A stretch of DNA of 64,000 nucleotides from Syngnathus acus (GCF_901709675.1 NC_051098.1:3314500-3378499); one strand, 5' to 3'; shown: positions 1-12,600, counted from the stretch's first letter. A program made the numbers and translations. The notes: generated from the letters alone by a model not told the origin.

Positions 1-851
1 TTGAATTTTGCATCGATTTTGGCTGATTTATTGCATTTTTAAAAACTGCGTACTTTATGAAACACCCTATACTTCCGGCTTCAGCAGCAGCGTTGTTGAT
101 AATTGACACGGAGGACGAAGATTTCGATGGATTTAATGATGTGGAGTGACACTGATCGTTTGATAAAATTGTTATTTATGTTATAGTTATTTGATATATA
201 GTTTATATATATAGTTATATAGGTCTGTGGAATAATTGGAACCGCAACTGACGATGAGTCAGACATCAGTGCCGCATGTACTTACGAAGTCAGCAGCGGC
301 GTTTTTTTTACGTGACACAGAGGATGAAGATTTTGATGGATTTAATGATTTGGAGTGACGCGGATGGTTCGATAAAATTGTTGTTTATATTATTGTTATT
401 TGAGATATATAGTTTATATATAGTTATATAGGCCTGTGGAATAATTGGAACCGCAACTGACAATGAGTCTGACTTCAGTGCCATATGTACTTCCTGAGTC
501 AGCAGCTGCATTGTTTACACAGATGACAAAGATTTCGATCGATTTAATGATTTGGAGTGACACGGATGGTTTGATAAATATGTTATAGTTATTTTAATAA
601 CCCTTAATATGTTACGTCAGGCCCGTTCTCAATTCCTCGTTTGTTTATGTAACGTTAGCGTCCCGCATCGTTGAGCCTGTTCTTGCTTATTCATGCCTGT
701 TCTTGGTGTTGGATTTTGTCAAATAAAGTCTCCCCCAAAATGCGACTTGTACTCTGGTGCGACTTATATATGTTCTTTTCTTCTTCATTATGCATTTTAT
801 GGCTGGTGCGACTTGTACTCTGGAGCGACTTATAGTCCGGAAAATACGGTA
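1..851 (+). mobile_element. TIR element, family G, right part (G1)
   Basis: The stretch is built of imperfect repeats of about 200 bp containing 'GGATTTAATGATTTGGAGTG' and 'CTGTGGAATAATTGGAACCG'. It ends with clustered GCGACTTATA/CGACTTGTAC motifs and the terminus ATACGGTA at 851. The left end lies outside the window. The same right end appears in the complete copies at 5565-6596 and 22769-23740. Confidence 0.7.
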
Positions 852-1822
<971 letters not shown>

Positions 1823-1864
1823 TCAGTGATATCCATTAGCAAAAGCTGTTGCAATCAATGGACC
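1823..1864 (-). CDS. msi2: musashi terminal coding exon with stop
   Basis: The last 42 coding nt follow acceptor TGCATTTCAG and encode GPLIATAFANGYH and TGA. This is the Musashi C-terminus, with Ala in place of the usual Thr in TNGYH. The exon is far too short for automatic ORF calling and was found by looking for the expected C-terminus. It is separated from the previous exon by a 5.4-kb intron holding an LTR retrotransposon and two TIR elements. Confidence 0.93.
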   Translation of the reverse strand, partial: GPLIATAFANGYH

Positions 1865-2440
1865 CTGAAATGCACAAACATGCATCAGTTTGACAGATAC
1901 AAAAGCAAATTTAATAGGAAATCACTCAATGACTGATATGTCCTATTGACGCAGGGCCTCGTCCATCACCATGTTTGATATCATGATACTGCATATGCAT
2001 TTTTTCAGAAAGTTAATTACATTTTTTAACTCCACAGCATCAATGTGTAACTTTCCCTCAATTATATGGTAATAATAAACTTCATAATTTCACAACCCCC
2101 AACTCAGTTGTTCCAGGAACCAGATGGGAAAATGTCAAAATAGTCAAAGTGAATTTTATTTAAAATGTTCTTAGCTGCAAGTATATCCAACAATGAGAAA
2201 CACATTCTCACAAAACCGAAATGAATAGTATGTATGAAGGCAGACAGACAGGGAACTGCAGGAACTAACCCAGTCTGCTGCGTCGCGACGGCCCGACAAT
2301 GCCTAACTTGTGCTGATAGTGCTCGGACACACCTGGCCCTTAACGCTCACCCACATTCACCGACAATCATGACTGCCCGCTACCACATTATGTGGACACT
2401 CAAATGATGACAAATATACTACAATGATCACTCATTTATC
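1865..2440. other. intron sequence, nothing recognised
   Basis: Musashi intron between the last two coding exons. No coding relic or repeat signature was recognised. Confidence 0.5.
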
Positions 2441-2960
2441 TCTGATAATTGGTTCCAAGACCCCCCCACGATAGGTGAAAATTCACGATGTGGAGTCAAT
2501 ATTTTTACAATATCCGCACAAGACTTTTAAAACCCTTTATTGTATTTTTAAAAACTAAGTGAACGAGTGGATACGTAGCGGGATTGCGGAGGCTGAGATA
2601 AAGTGTGGTAGAACTGCTCTTACACCTCTAAGCCAATCAGCGGCAAGAATATAGATTAACATGCTCCCATTGGTCTCGTCTCCTCTACCAAATAGCCAAT
2701 CAGCGGCAAGGATACAGATCAACATGTTTCCATTGGTGCTGTAAAGTCATATGGGCAAACACGTTTCAATTGACGCTGCAAAAAGCCGCAATGCACCAAA
2801 ATATCCACAATATTTAATATTCTTAAAAACCCGCTATGCACTGAGGACACAATAGCTGAAGCTCGAAGTGGTGAGAGATCATTGTACAGTGATCCCTCGC
2901 TACATCGCGGTTCATTTATCGTGGCTTCAGTACATGGCAGACACCCCCCCAAAAAAATAA
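2441..2960. repeat. DNA-transposon-derived segment
   Basis: It begins near 'GGTTCCAAGACCCCCCCACG', a common fish MITE-like terminus, and ends near 'TACAGTGATCCCTCGCTACA' at 2885, the terminus also used by the MITE at 32163-32596. A roughly 70-bp unit containing 'AGCCAATCAGCGGCAAG' occurs twice (about 2632 and 2694). Element limits are uncertain. Confidence 0.5.
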
Positions 2961-2996
2961 AAAATTCAAAATAAAAATTCTTAATTGAAGAATTAT

Positions 2997-3347
2997 TGTC
3001 ATGTCTCGTCCCCAGTTCTGTGTCTGTGTGCTTGCCCCTCCCTTCCTGTGTGCCCTTGATTTGTGTAATCACACGCACCTGCCTCTCGTTACCTGTGTCT
3101 TATTTAAGTTCTGTTTGCGTGTCACTCGCCGTCGGAGCATTGCACGAGATGTGCGGACAATGCATGTCTCACTGTCACGCGGTTTGTTTTGTTCTTGTCT
3201 TTTGTTTCACGCTTTGGCGGTCAGTCCTTTTGGTTTTCTTTAGTCACGTCAGTTTGCCGGGTTTGTATTTTGAGTTTTCGGCAATAAACCCTGGTCCAAG
3301 CTGCATTTGGTCGTCCTCGCTCCATTCCTCCACCCCGAAGCCTGACA
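2997..3347 (+). repeat. 5' LTR
   Basis: It contains a TATA-like TATTTAAG at 3101, a predicted RNA start near 3131, and AATAAA at about 3283 for polyadenylation. Confidence 0.88.
3101..3141 (+). promoter_or_regulatory. LTR promoter and predicted self-primer
   Basis: TATTTAAG at 3101-3108 is followed 30 bp after its first base by GTCGGAGCATT, the exact reverse complement of the 11 nt at 3349-3359. The spacing puts the RNA 5' end at or next to the primer sequence. Confidence 0.65.
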
Positions 3348-3407
3348 GAATGCTCCGACCAACACAGCGACCAGCGCTTGGACCCTCCGCCATCAGCTCC
3401 CGTCCGC

Positions 3408-3850
3408 GACGCCCGATCGACCTCCATCGTCCGAGAAGGTTCCGGCGCCATCGGACTTCGCTCCAGCGACGCCCGATCCACGTCCATCATCCGAGAAGGT
3501 TCCGGCGCCATCGGACTTCGCTCCAGCGACGCCCGATCCTCGTCCATCGTCCGAGCAGGTTCCAGCGTGATCGGACTCCACTGCTGCTGATCGCGGCCTT
3601 GACTTTACAAGTTTCTGCCGAGCACGGTCCCGATCCCCGAGTTTCCGCCCGAGTGCGGTTCTGTATCCCCGAGTTTCCGCCCGAGTGCGGTTCTGTATCC
3701 CCGAGTTTCCGCCCGAGTGCGGTTCTGTATCCCCGAGTTTCCGCCCGAGTGCGGTTTTTTATCCCCGAGTTTCCGCCCGAGTGCGGTTTTGTATCCCCGA
3801 GTTTCCGCCCGAGTGCGGTTCTGTATCCCCGAGTTTCCGCCAGAGTGCAG
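3408..3850. repeat. 60-bp and 32-bp tandem repeats inside the LTR element
   Basis: Three 60-bp units (about 3408-3587) carry CGACGCCCGATC and CCGAGAAGGTTCC. About seven 32-bp units (about 3637-3850) carry GAGTTTCCGCCCGAGTGCGG. Units lie end to end without spacers, so this is not a CRISPR array. Reading frames across it encode only repeats. Confidence 0.85.
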
Positions 3851-4004
3851 TACTGTTCCCCCAGTCGCCGCCGTGCGCCGTTCGAACCACTTCGAGAACC
3901 AGTAGGGCCATTTGGACTGGTGCGCTGCCCCCCCGCCCCCCCGCGTGCCGCCGTGGGGGGTTGTGTTTTTGGGACGTCGGGAGCCGTCCCTTGTGGGGGG
4001 GTTC

Positions 4005-4355
4005 TGTCATGTCTCGTCCCCAGTTCTGTGTCTGTGTGCTTGCCCCTCCCTTCCTGTGTGCCCTTGATTTGTGTAATCACGGGCACCTGCCTCTCGTTAC
4101 CTGTGTCTTATTTAAGTTCTGTTTGCGTGTCACTCGCCGTCGGAGCATTGCACGAGATGTGCGGACAATGCATGTCTCACTGTCACGTGGTTTGTTTTGT
4201 TCCTGTCTTTTGTTTCACGCTTTGGCAGTCAGTCCTTTTGGTTTTGTTTAGTCACGTCAGTTTGCCGGGTTTGTATTTTGAGTTTTCGGCAATAAACCCT
4301 GGTCCAAGCTGCATTTGGTCGTCCTCGCTCCATTCCTCCACCCCGAAGCCTGACA
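4005..4355 (+). repeat. 3' LTR
   Basis: Same length as the 5' LTR and about 98% identical by eye, with the same TG...CA termini. Confidence 0.88.
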
Positions 4356-4360
4356 ATTAT

Positions 4361-4848
4361 GGCACGAAAGTTGCCCACACGCCAGCAGAAGGCAGGGAGT
4401 GCCCACACAATTGCAGTATGTACACTTGTACCTTGTTATAAAAAGGTTGTTCTAAAAGAGTTCTAAAACGTTATTTACAGTATTGTACCTTGTTATAATT
4501 TTTTTTATAATAATAAAAGAGTTCTAAAAACATGTTTACAGTATGTACTACACTTGTACCTTATTATAAAAAAGTTGTTATAATAATGAAAGAGTTCTAA
4601 AAACATTTACAGTATGTACGTATACTTGAGCTACATCTACACCACTGCACACGCACACTGCACACGCACACTGCACACACACACGCACACACACGTATCA
4701 TATTTATATTATTTATACATTATTTCTGTTTGTCATTTATACTATTAATACAATATTTACATGTTTGAAACTATTATTTACTGTTCTAATGATAACATAT
4801 AAACTTATATGGTTTAATATACATTTATTGATACACCAAAAATGTATG
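4361..4848. repeat. AT-rich degenerate tandem repeat and CA-rich tract
   Basis: Units with 'AAAGAGTTCTAAAA' and 'TTTACAGTATGTAC' recur at about 4455, 4515 and 4588. A CACACGCACA tract follows at 4650-4697. No coding potential. Confidence 0.65.
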
Positions 4849-5151
4849 TACCGTATTTTTCGGACTAAAAGTTGCTCCGGAGTACAAGTCGCATCAGCCA
4901 TAGAATGCACAATAAAGAGGAAAAAAACATATATAAGTTGCACCGGAGTTTAAGTCGCATTTTGGGGGAAATTCATTTGACAAAATCCAACACCAAGTAC
5001 AGACATGAACCAGCAAAAACAGGCTAAACGATATGGTATGCTAACGTGACATAAACACAAACGAGGAGCTGAGAACGGGCCTGACATAACATTAACAGTT
5101 ATTCAAATAACTATAACACAAATAACACGTTTATCAAACCATATCAAGCAG

Positions 5152-5420
5152 ACACCGAGACAGCTTCTTCCCCCGGGCTGTTGCTCTGATGAACTCACAC
5201 CACTCATAGAGTCTCAGAGGCATTACTGTGCAATAACATCCTGCTCTTCACACCTTTTGAATTTGTCTACACTGTTTTGCCATTATTCACATGTCCTGAG
5301 TGTTGTTAGTCACCTATATGTTGAACAGAGGGTGTGTTTTACCGAAGTCAAATTCCTTGTTTGGCACGCTCAAACATGGCGAATAAAAAACTCTTGAATC
5401 TTGAATCTTGAATCTTGAAT
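5152..5420 (+). mobile_element. LINE 3'-end fragment with (TCTTGAA)n tail
   Basis: A relic of a LINE C-terminus and 3'UTR containing GAGACAGCTTCTTCCCCC and ending in four TCTTGAA repeats, typical of CR1/L2/Rex-type LINE tails. Severely 5' truncated and lying inside the inverted G element. Confidence 0.6.
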
Positions 5421-5564
5421 CTGTGTCACTCCAAATCATTAAATCCATCGATCAAATTCGTCGTCCTTTCTGTAAACAACACTGCGTGTGCAGCGCGCCG
5501 CTGACGTCGGACTCGTCAGTTGCAGTTTAAATTATTCCACAGGCCCATATAACAATATTTCAAC

Positions 5565-6596
5565 TACCGTATTTTTCGGACTATAAAGCGTGTTTTTTTC
5601 CATAGTTTGGGTGGGGGGGGCGACTTATACTCAAGAGCGACTTATATGTGAAATTATTCACAAATTTTCAAAATTCAAAAATCCGCGATGTAGTGAAACC
5701 GCCATAAACGAACCGCGATGTAGCAAGGGATTACTGTAATCTGAACTGCAACTGTGGCGCGGCGCATACGCGGCGGTGTTTTACATAAAGGACAAAGGAT
5801 TCGATCACGGAATTTAATGACTTGGAGTGACAGAGATTGTTTGATAAAATTGTTGTTTATAATTATATGGGCCTGTGGAATATTTTGAAGGGCAACCGCT
5901 GTCAGCGGCGCGCACCCGGCATTGTTGACATGAAGGACGATCAATGGATTTAATGATTTGGAGTGACACAGATGGTTTGATAATATTATTGCTTATATAC
6001 TAGTTATTTGATATATAATTTATATATCGTTAAATGGGCCTGTGGAATAATTTGAAGTGCAACCGCCGTCAGCGGCGCGCACCCGGCATTGTTGACATAA
6101 AGGACGATCGATGGACTTAATGATTTGGAGTGACACAGATGGTTTGATAATATTGCCTATATGATAGTTATTTGATATATAATTTATATATCGTTATATG
6201 GGCCTGTGGAATAATTTGAAGTGCAACCGCCGTCAGCGGCGCGCACCTGGCATTGTTGACATAAAGGACGATCGATGGATTTAATGATTTGGAGTGACAC
6301 AGATGGTTTGATAAAGGTGTTATTTATTATATAGTTATTTGGATAACTGTCAATGTTACGTCAGGCCCGTTGTCAGCTCTTTGTTTGTGTTTATGTTACG
6401 TTAGCATACCGTATCGTTTAGCCTGTTGTTGCTCGTTCATGTCGGTTCTTAGTGTTGGATTTTGTCGAATAAATTTCCCCCAAAATGCGATTTATACTCT
6501 GGAGCGACTTATATATGGTTTTTTTCACATTATTGTGCATTTTATGGCTAATGTGATGTATATTCCGGAGCGACTTTTAGTCTGAAAAATACGGTA
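5565..6596 (+). mobile_element. TIR element, family G, complete (G3)
   Basis: The ends are inverted: TACCGTATTTTTCGGACTAT at 5565 and the reverse complement of TACCGTATTTTTCAGACTAA at 6596. Inside are three to four units of 150-200 bp with GGAGTGACACAGATGG and GTCAGCGGCGCGCACC. It is inserted into the inverted copy G2. Confidence 0.75.
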
Positions 6597-7310
6597 TATA
6601 TCAAATAACAATAATATAAACAACAATTTTATCGAACTATCCGTGTCACTCCAAATCATTAAATCCATCGGAATCTTCGTCTTGTGTCACTTAAAAAAAC
6701 AAACAAAAAAAAACAGCTGTTGACTCCGGAAGGAGGTGCGCCGCTGATTAGATATATCAAATAAATGTAATATATACAACAGTTTTATCGAACCATCCGT
6801 GTCACTCCAAATCACTAAATCCATCGGAATCTTCGTCTTGTGTCACTTAAAAAAAAAAAAACACAGCTGTTGATGGCGGAACTACGTGCGCCGCTGACGT
6901 CAGACTAGGTATATCAAATAAATGTAATATAAACAACAATTTTAACGAACCGTCCATGTCACTCCAAATCATTAAATCCATAGTATTTTCCAAATTGACT
7001 CCTACACTCCTCAGCCTCAGTAAAACTCCATACTCCATGATTTACAGTCAGCCTCAGACTTCACTGAGTTTTTGGTGTTACATAAATACAAGAGAATGCA
7101 TGTAGATGTAAGATTCTCAAAACAGGTGCATATTTTTAAAAAAAAATAATAATAAAGACTTACCCGAGCGCATGGCCCTTAGCCAGTAAACTGATCATTA
7201 ATAAACTATAATTCTAAATGGCTTTTTTCATACATAACAGAATTATACCTGAACAGTTCACAATGCCAGATGACAGGAGAGATGTAACGTTGATGCAAGA
7301 AGACACTCAC

Positions 7311-7462
7311 AGTAATATTGTGGCTAAACCCAGAAACTCTCTGTGAGCTTGTGGCACTAATATAGTTGCTGTCACCAGAGTCCTGAGTGGCAGTACCATA
7401 GAGGTCAGCGACATGACCAGGGCTGATCGTACCAGGGAAGGGTCCAGGCCTTGTTACATCAT
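7311..7462 (-). CDS. msi2: musashi exon: ADLYG...NYISA segment
   Basis: This 152-nt exon encodes [20 protein letters not shown], then [20 protein letters not shown] and [11 protein letters not shown]. Borders are TTTCTTAG|ATGATG and ATTACT|GTGAGT. SPG.VADLYG, QDS and NYISA are the conserved C-terminal Musashi motifs. Several usually constant positions differ (GHV for GPV, SQRVS for PQPGS, GDS for GVG). It ends in phase 0, matching the last exon. Confidence 0.94.
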
Positions 7463-7547
7463 CTAAGAAAGAGTCAACGGAGGCATTAGTTACATGAAAA
7501 AGAACAGAAACCAAATCCCATTTACATCTTCAACACATGCACTAGTC

Positions 7548-7610
7548 AGGTTGTTGCTCCCTCCTGCTTCAAGTCCAATGCTGCCATCATCCCCGTGTCA
7601 AATAACTCCT
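7548..7610 (+). pseudogene. short relic of a LINE reverse transcriptase
   Basis: Plus-strand translation gives VVAPSCFKSNAAIIPV, which matches VVPSCFKAAAIVPV of the LINE at 57601-60566. The surrounding sequence is too decayed to follow. The 137-residue minus-strand open frame over this region is not a gene. Confidence 0.5.
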
Positions 7611-7965
7611 GTGCAACATTATCAGGTAACACTATGAGACTAGCTATAGAAAATGAGACAACCAGCCAGTGAAATGTCTCCTGAACCTGAGCAAGACCAA
7701 CACGATTAGTGAGTTTAGGAGAGAACATCCACAACCACTCCCATTGGCCATTAGCAGTAGAGAGAGTAAGCAATATCATATTCTTGAGAGGGCACATCTG
7801 TGAGGACCTACTTCTGGACCAATAATAACATTTACACATTTCTGGTGACGACGGCTCTTTAGTGTTTCTGCTTTCTGCAGACCCAGTGTCCCTAATGCAA
7901 GTTGTCAGTCCATCGTTACACATATCTGTCTGACAAAAAAATATGACCTGAAAGTACATTAGAAC

Positions 7966-10900
7966 TCTTCAAGATGGCGGCGACCCGGTCGGCTGCGGCT
8001 GCGACGGCTCTCGACAACCGACGAGCGTTTTCACAGAATATGTCGCCTAGGACACTACGAACAACACTAAGTTTAGTTTATCCATCCAGTAGGTTAGTAT
8101 ATGATCGCCAGCGCCTGCTGGAGGTCCGGTCTTCAAGTGTTTTCGGACTTGTAGCCACAACTACCCTAGTCTGTTTACGTAGCCTCGGAGTGCTTCGGGC
8201 ACTAGCCCCAGAAGCTCACGATGCAGCAGGTTCGCCGGGCAGCACACGCCGGAGGAGGAGTAAGCGTAGGCGGTGTGACCGGCGGCGGAAGCGCGGCTGT
8301 CGAGGTGGGCTAACGGCTAAGCTAAAAGCTAACCCCTACAAACCGCCGCTTCCATCCATCTTCCTCTCCAACGTCCGCTCACTGGACAATAAAATCGACC
8401 ATCTACAACTGGAACTCTCCTCAAAGAGGGAGGTTAGAAACTGCTGCGCTCTCATCCTGACGGAGACATGGCTGAACTCATCAATACCGGACAACGCCAT
8501 TAGCCTGGAGGGGCTCGCTACATTCCGCGCCGACAGAAACAGCGAACTAAGCGGTAAATCCCGAGGAGGTGGGCTGTGTGTCTACATCAACAACAACTGG
8601 TGCAAAAATGCTAGATCTGTCGCCAGCTTCTGCTCTTCGGACATCGAGCTTTTGACTGTTAACTGCAGACCCTTCTACCTGCCCAGGGAGTTTAATGTTG
8701 TTAGCATCACGGCTGTGTATGTGCCTCCTAGCGCTAATACTAAAGAGGCCATGAGCGTTCTCTATCGGACTATCGGTGAGCTGCAATCCACGCACACAGA
8801 GGGTGTTTTCATCATTGCTGGGGACTTCAACCAGGCTAACATGAAGACTATTCTCCCTCATTTTTACCAACACGTGGATTTTCCAACTCTGGGAGAGAAC
8901 ACTCTGGACCAATATAAAGGATGCATTCAGAGCAGCCCCCCGCCCCCACCTCAGCTCTTCAGACCACCTATCTGTTATGCTAATCCCTGCATACAGGCCC
9001 CTGCTGATCAGAGCAAAACCCACAGTGAAGCAGGTGAGGGTGTGGTCTGAGGGGGCCATGGAGGCACTCCAGGACTGCTTTGAGTGCTCTGACTGGGACA
9101 TGTTCAAATCAGCAGCAACATATGACAATCAGATCGACATTGATGAGTACGCCATGACTGTGTCAGCCTACATCAACAAATGCACCGAGGACGTCAGCAC
9201 CACTAAGAACATCATCACCTGAGCCAACCAACGACCCTGGATGACTGAGGAGGTACGTCATACGCTACGAGCACGGAACTCAGCCTTCAAGTCTGGCGAC
9301 AAGGAGGCACTGAGGACAGCGAGAGCCAACTTGAACCGTGCCATCAGGTTAGCGAAGCGAAGCCACAGTCGAAAAATTCAGGATTTTTTCCACGACGCCA
9401 ATAACACCAGGAGTATGTGGCAAGGCATACGGGCGATCACGGACTACAACTTACCCTCCCCCCCGGTGGGTGAGGTTGATGCTGACTTCCTAAATGGTCT
9501 AAATAACTTCTTTGGGCGGTTTGAGGCACTAAACAGCACTCCTGCAGTTAAATCTGTTCCCCTTCAGGAAGAGGAGGCACTCTGCCTTGACTCAGCCGAC
9601 GTGTGGAAGACTCTGAGAAGAGTCAACCCACGTAAGGCCCCAGGCCCCGACAACATACCTGGGCGGGTGCTCAAGGAATGTGCAGGTCAGCTGGCTGGTG
9701 TCATCACAGACATTTTTAACATCTCGCTGGGCCAAGCCACAGTGCCAGTATGCTTCAAGGCTGCCTCCATCATTCCGGTGCCGAAGAAACCTCAAATCAC
9801 CTCACTGAATGACTACAGACCTGTGGCACTGACTTCCATCATGATGAAGTGCTTCGAAAGGCTGCTCAAAGAACACATCGTCTCCAGACTCCCCCCAACA
9901 TTCGACCCGTTCCAGTTTGCCTATCGGCAGAACCGCTCTACTGAGGATGCCATCTCCTCCGTTCTTCACCTGAGCCTGGCTCACCTGGAGAAGAGGAACA
10001 CCCACGTGCGGTTGCTGTTCCTGGACTTCAGCTCAGTGTTTAACACCATCATTCCACAGCATCTGGTGGAAAAACTGGAACACCTGGGCTTCAGCACCCC
10101 CCTTCGAAACTGGCTGCTAGACTTCCTCACCAACAGACCTCAGTCAGTCCGGGTCGGACAGAACACCTCAGATGTCATCACCCTCAGCACAGGCTCCCCT
10201 CAGGGCTGCGTCCTGAGCCCCCTGCTGTTCACCCTGATGACACACGACTGCGCCTCCAGGTTCACCACCAATCACATCGTGAAGTTTGCAGACGACACAA
10301 CGGTGGTGGGCCTCATCAGTGACAACAACGACCTGGACTACAGAGAGGAGGTGGAGCAGTTGGTGGGCTGGTGCAGAGACGATAGCCTGATCCTGAATGT
10401 GGAGAAGACGAAGGAGATCATCGTCGACTTCAGGAAGAACCAGCCTCACCACGCTCCACTGATCATCGACAGCTCAGCTGTGGAGGTGGTCAGCAGCACT
10501 AAATTCCTGGGGGTCCACATCACAGACGACCTCACCTGGACTGTGAACACCACAACGCTGGTCAAGAGGGCACAGAAGCGCTTGTACTTCCTGCGGAGGA
10601 TGAGGAGAGCCCACCTGCCCCCACCCATCATGAGGACGTTCTACCGAAGCACCATAGAGAGCATTCTGACAAGCTGTCTCTCAGTGTGGTGTGGAGGTTG
10701 CAGCGCCTCCGATTGGAAGAACCTGAGGAGAGTGGTGAGGACAGCAGAGAGGATCATCGGGGCTCCTCTCCCCTCCATTCAGGACTTGTCATCCCAGCGC
10801 TGCGTGTCCCGAGCCCGTAATATTATCAGTGACCCATCACACCCCCACCATGGACTGTTCTCCCTGCTGCCCTCTGGGAAGAGGTTTCGCAGCATCCGCT

Positions 10901-11213
10901 GCAGGTCCACCAGGTTCTGCAATAGTTTTTTCCCTGCTGTCGTCAGACTGTTGAACATTCAAACTTAGCATTCCTCTGCACACTTGTAAATACTGTTTTT
11001 GTCTCCTGCACTGTTTACATACTTTATCACTGCTGCACTTTGTACTTTATACTTATCTTATTTCATATTTTTATATAGAATGTCACTTTTTAACCAGCCG
11101 CAATATCACTACTTTGTTGAAAGCCGTATGCAACGAAATTTCGTTTTGTGTACACCCAGTGTTGACAAAATGACAATAAAGTTTGTCCAAGTCTAAGTCT
11201 AGAAAAGGGGCTG
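7966..11213 (+). mobile_element. nearly full-length L2/Rex-type LINE (copy A)
   Basis: It starts at the conserved AAGATGGCGGCG also seen at 57598 and ends after AATAAAG with AAGTCTAAGTCT repeats. One large ORF with AP endonuclease and reverse transcriptase domains is carried, now disrupted. The 3'UTR is about 240 bp. It belongs to the CR1/L2/Rex group of LINEs, but the exact clade needs a phylogeny. A sister copy lies at 27073-28534. Confidence 0.85.
7974..10968 (+). pseudogene. LINE endonuclease-reverse transcriptase ORF, broken (copy A)
   Basis: The endonuclease part (7974 to about 8910) shows NVRSLDNK, LTETWL and GDFNQAN. A small indel near 8910 shifts the frame, so the first open frame ends at 9050 while the homologous protein continues in another frame from about 8920. 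A TGA at 9220-9222 stands where the related LINE has Arg, consistent with a CGA-to-TGA change. The RT part (9241-10968) is open, with [46 protein letters not shown] and [11 protein letters not shown]. The YADD-type catalytic box is FADD. With two breaks it cannot make one functional protein. Confidence 0.88.
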
Positions 11214-12440
11214 AGTATCTTTTAGAAAGTTTGCTCTGTAACAGATTAATTGTTATTATTGTTCTTAATATAAACAGACGGGAGTCGGCAAGTATGTATT
11301 GTGTTTGGAATGAGAGGTCTGAGTGTGATTCCAGAGAATAATGAAAGTCAGGGTAATGTATATAACTTGTCTTTTTGTATTTCAACTCATTGTACTCTAA
11401 AATAAAAATGTAAAATCTAAACCTAAATCACAATAAGGCCTGCCTCATGCCGTTTCCCATTTCGGCCAGTCATGTGTTTACGGCGCATGTAATGAAATTA
11501 TGATGAAGTGTGACAATGATCATGCTGAAATAAACATTATAAAAAACAAGTGAGATTTTTTTTTTTATTCATTGGCTTCACTGAGGGAAAACATTCACTA
11601 TCACTGCCAGGGAGCTTTATGAACGCAAGGCAGAAATTGCACAAGGGGGAGTTGGCTGCAACAATAACGTAAGTAAGCAAAATGTCTCTGAAGTAGAAGA
11701 AGACTTATTTACACTTACGCTGTACACTTCAACTTAATCACTACCAATGGTCTTTTCTGTGACTCTTATTGTTCATCTTTTCTAAAGTGCTTAGAGGATT
11801 GCACCAAATGGAGGTGGTTGTGTGACAGGCATAAAATTACAAAGGGTGGCCATTGGTAGAATGTGATTGAAGGCTGGAAGTTACATTTGCAAGGACCCAC
11901 TTTACAAAAGGGTAAAAGAGGAAATACTAACCCTTACCCATGAATGCACTATTTTACAGTACAGCACAAAGAATAATGCATTACAATTTTCAATTACGTT
12001 CATGAAATCGCTCAGGCATTTCAACGACATACCAGCAACACAAACTGATTGTAATGTGACTCAGTTTAAAATGTCAGTGTATATTTTGACTGGGCCATTA
12101 ATTTTGGGGCTGAATACACTGTCGTAGTATACATAGTTATTTATATAGGTGTTTTCTCAGTTGTAAAGTTAGAAGACACTTACAAAACAACATGCAAGAT
12201 GCCATATAACAAACACCTCAACTGGAAGTTATTTTTCTTTCAAGAAAAGGGCAAGGGCAAACATAGTTGCTTTTCATATTTCAAAAATATGAAGCTGCAC
12301 ATTAAATGTAAACTGGATTTTGAATAAAATAGGTCCTTCCACTAATAACAGTGTGATGGAGTGAAATATTTTTGTCCTTTCCTGTAAATTATTCAGCAGT
12401 GAAAAACATAAAAAAGAATGAAGATCTCAATAAAGTTGTC
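11214..12440. other. intron sequence, nothing recognised
   Basis: AT-rich musashi intron without coding relics or clear repeats. Confidence 0.5.
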
Positions 12441-12447
12441 AACTGGA

Positions 12448-12600
12448 GGGTAATCCAGAAAGCAGGTTCAACATACTCTGAGTCTATCCCTGAACTCTGA
12501 GTTGACTTACTCTGAGATGGGAAACTCTGAGTATTCGGTTCCAGAACAGCTGATCTGAGTTAGTTCAATCAACAGTGTGTTAACCTGGAGTTATGCGCGT
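12448..12600. mobile_element. fragment of a PIF/Harbinger-like MITE
   Basis: It contains repeated AACTCTGAGT motifs and CGGTTCCAGAACAGCTGATC, which I recall from fish Harbinger-type MITEs. Only one end is visible. Recognition from memory, so tentative. Confidence 0.4.

Larger units (their letters stand above)
2997..4355 (+). mobile_element. complete non-autonomous Ty3/gypsy-type LTR retrotransposon (self-priming type)
   Basis: Two 351-bp LTRs (2997-3347 and 4005-4355) start TGTCA and end TGACA and are flanked by a 5-bp target duplication ATTAT (2992-2996 and 4356-4360). I counted about six differences between the LTRs, so it is fairly young. The internal 657 bp holds no gag or pol, only 60-bp and 32-bp tandem repeats, so movement would need enzymes from a related element. 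A G-rich tract (GTGGGGGGGTTC) lies just before the 3' LTR in the polypurine-tract position. The sequence after the 5' LTR (AATGCTCCGAC, 3349-3359) is complementary to GTCGGAGCATT inside the LTR (3131-3141), as in self-priming Tf1/sushi elements. Confidence 0.88.
4849..6982 (-). mobile_element. TIR element, family G, inverted (G2), interrupted
   Basis: It starts TACCGTATTTTTCGGACTAA, the right terminus of family G in reverse, followed by the clustered CGACTT motifs. Internal 200-bp units continue at about 5420-5560 and again at 6597-6982. Between these lie a LINE 3' fragment and a complete G element. The far end is missing near 6982. Confidence 0.7.

Noticed and set aside
2996-4441. 481-residue plus-strand frame
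   Set aside because: It runs through both LTRs and the minisatellite interior. No gag, pol or env motif is present and the frame stays open because the units are GC-rich.
7546-7959. 137-residue minus-strand frame
   Set aside because: No similarity to known families on that strand. The opposite strand shows a LINE RT relic, so this is a shadow.
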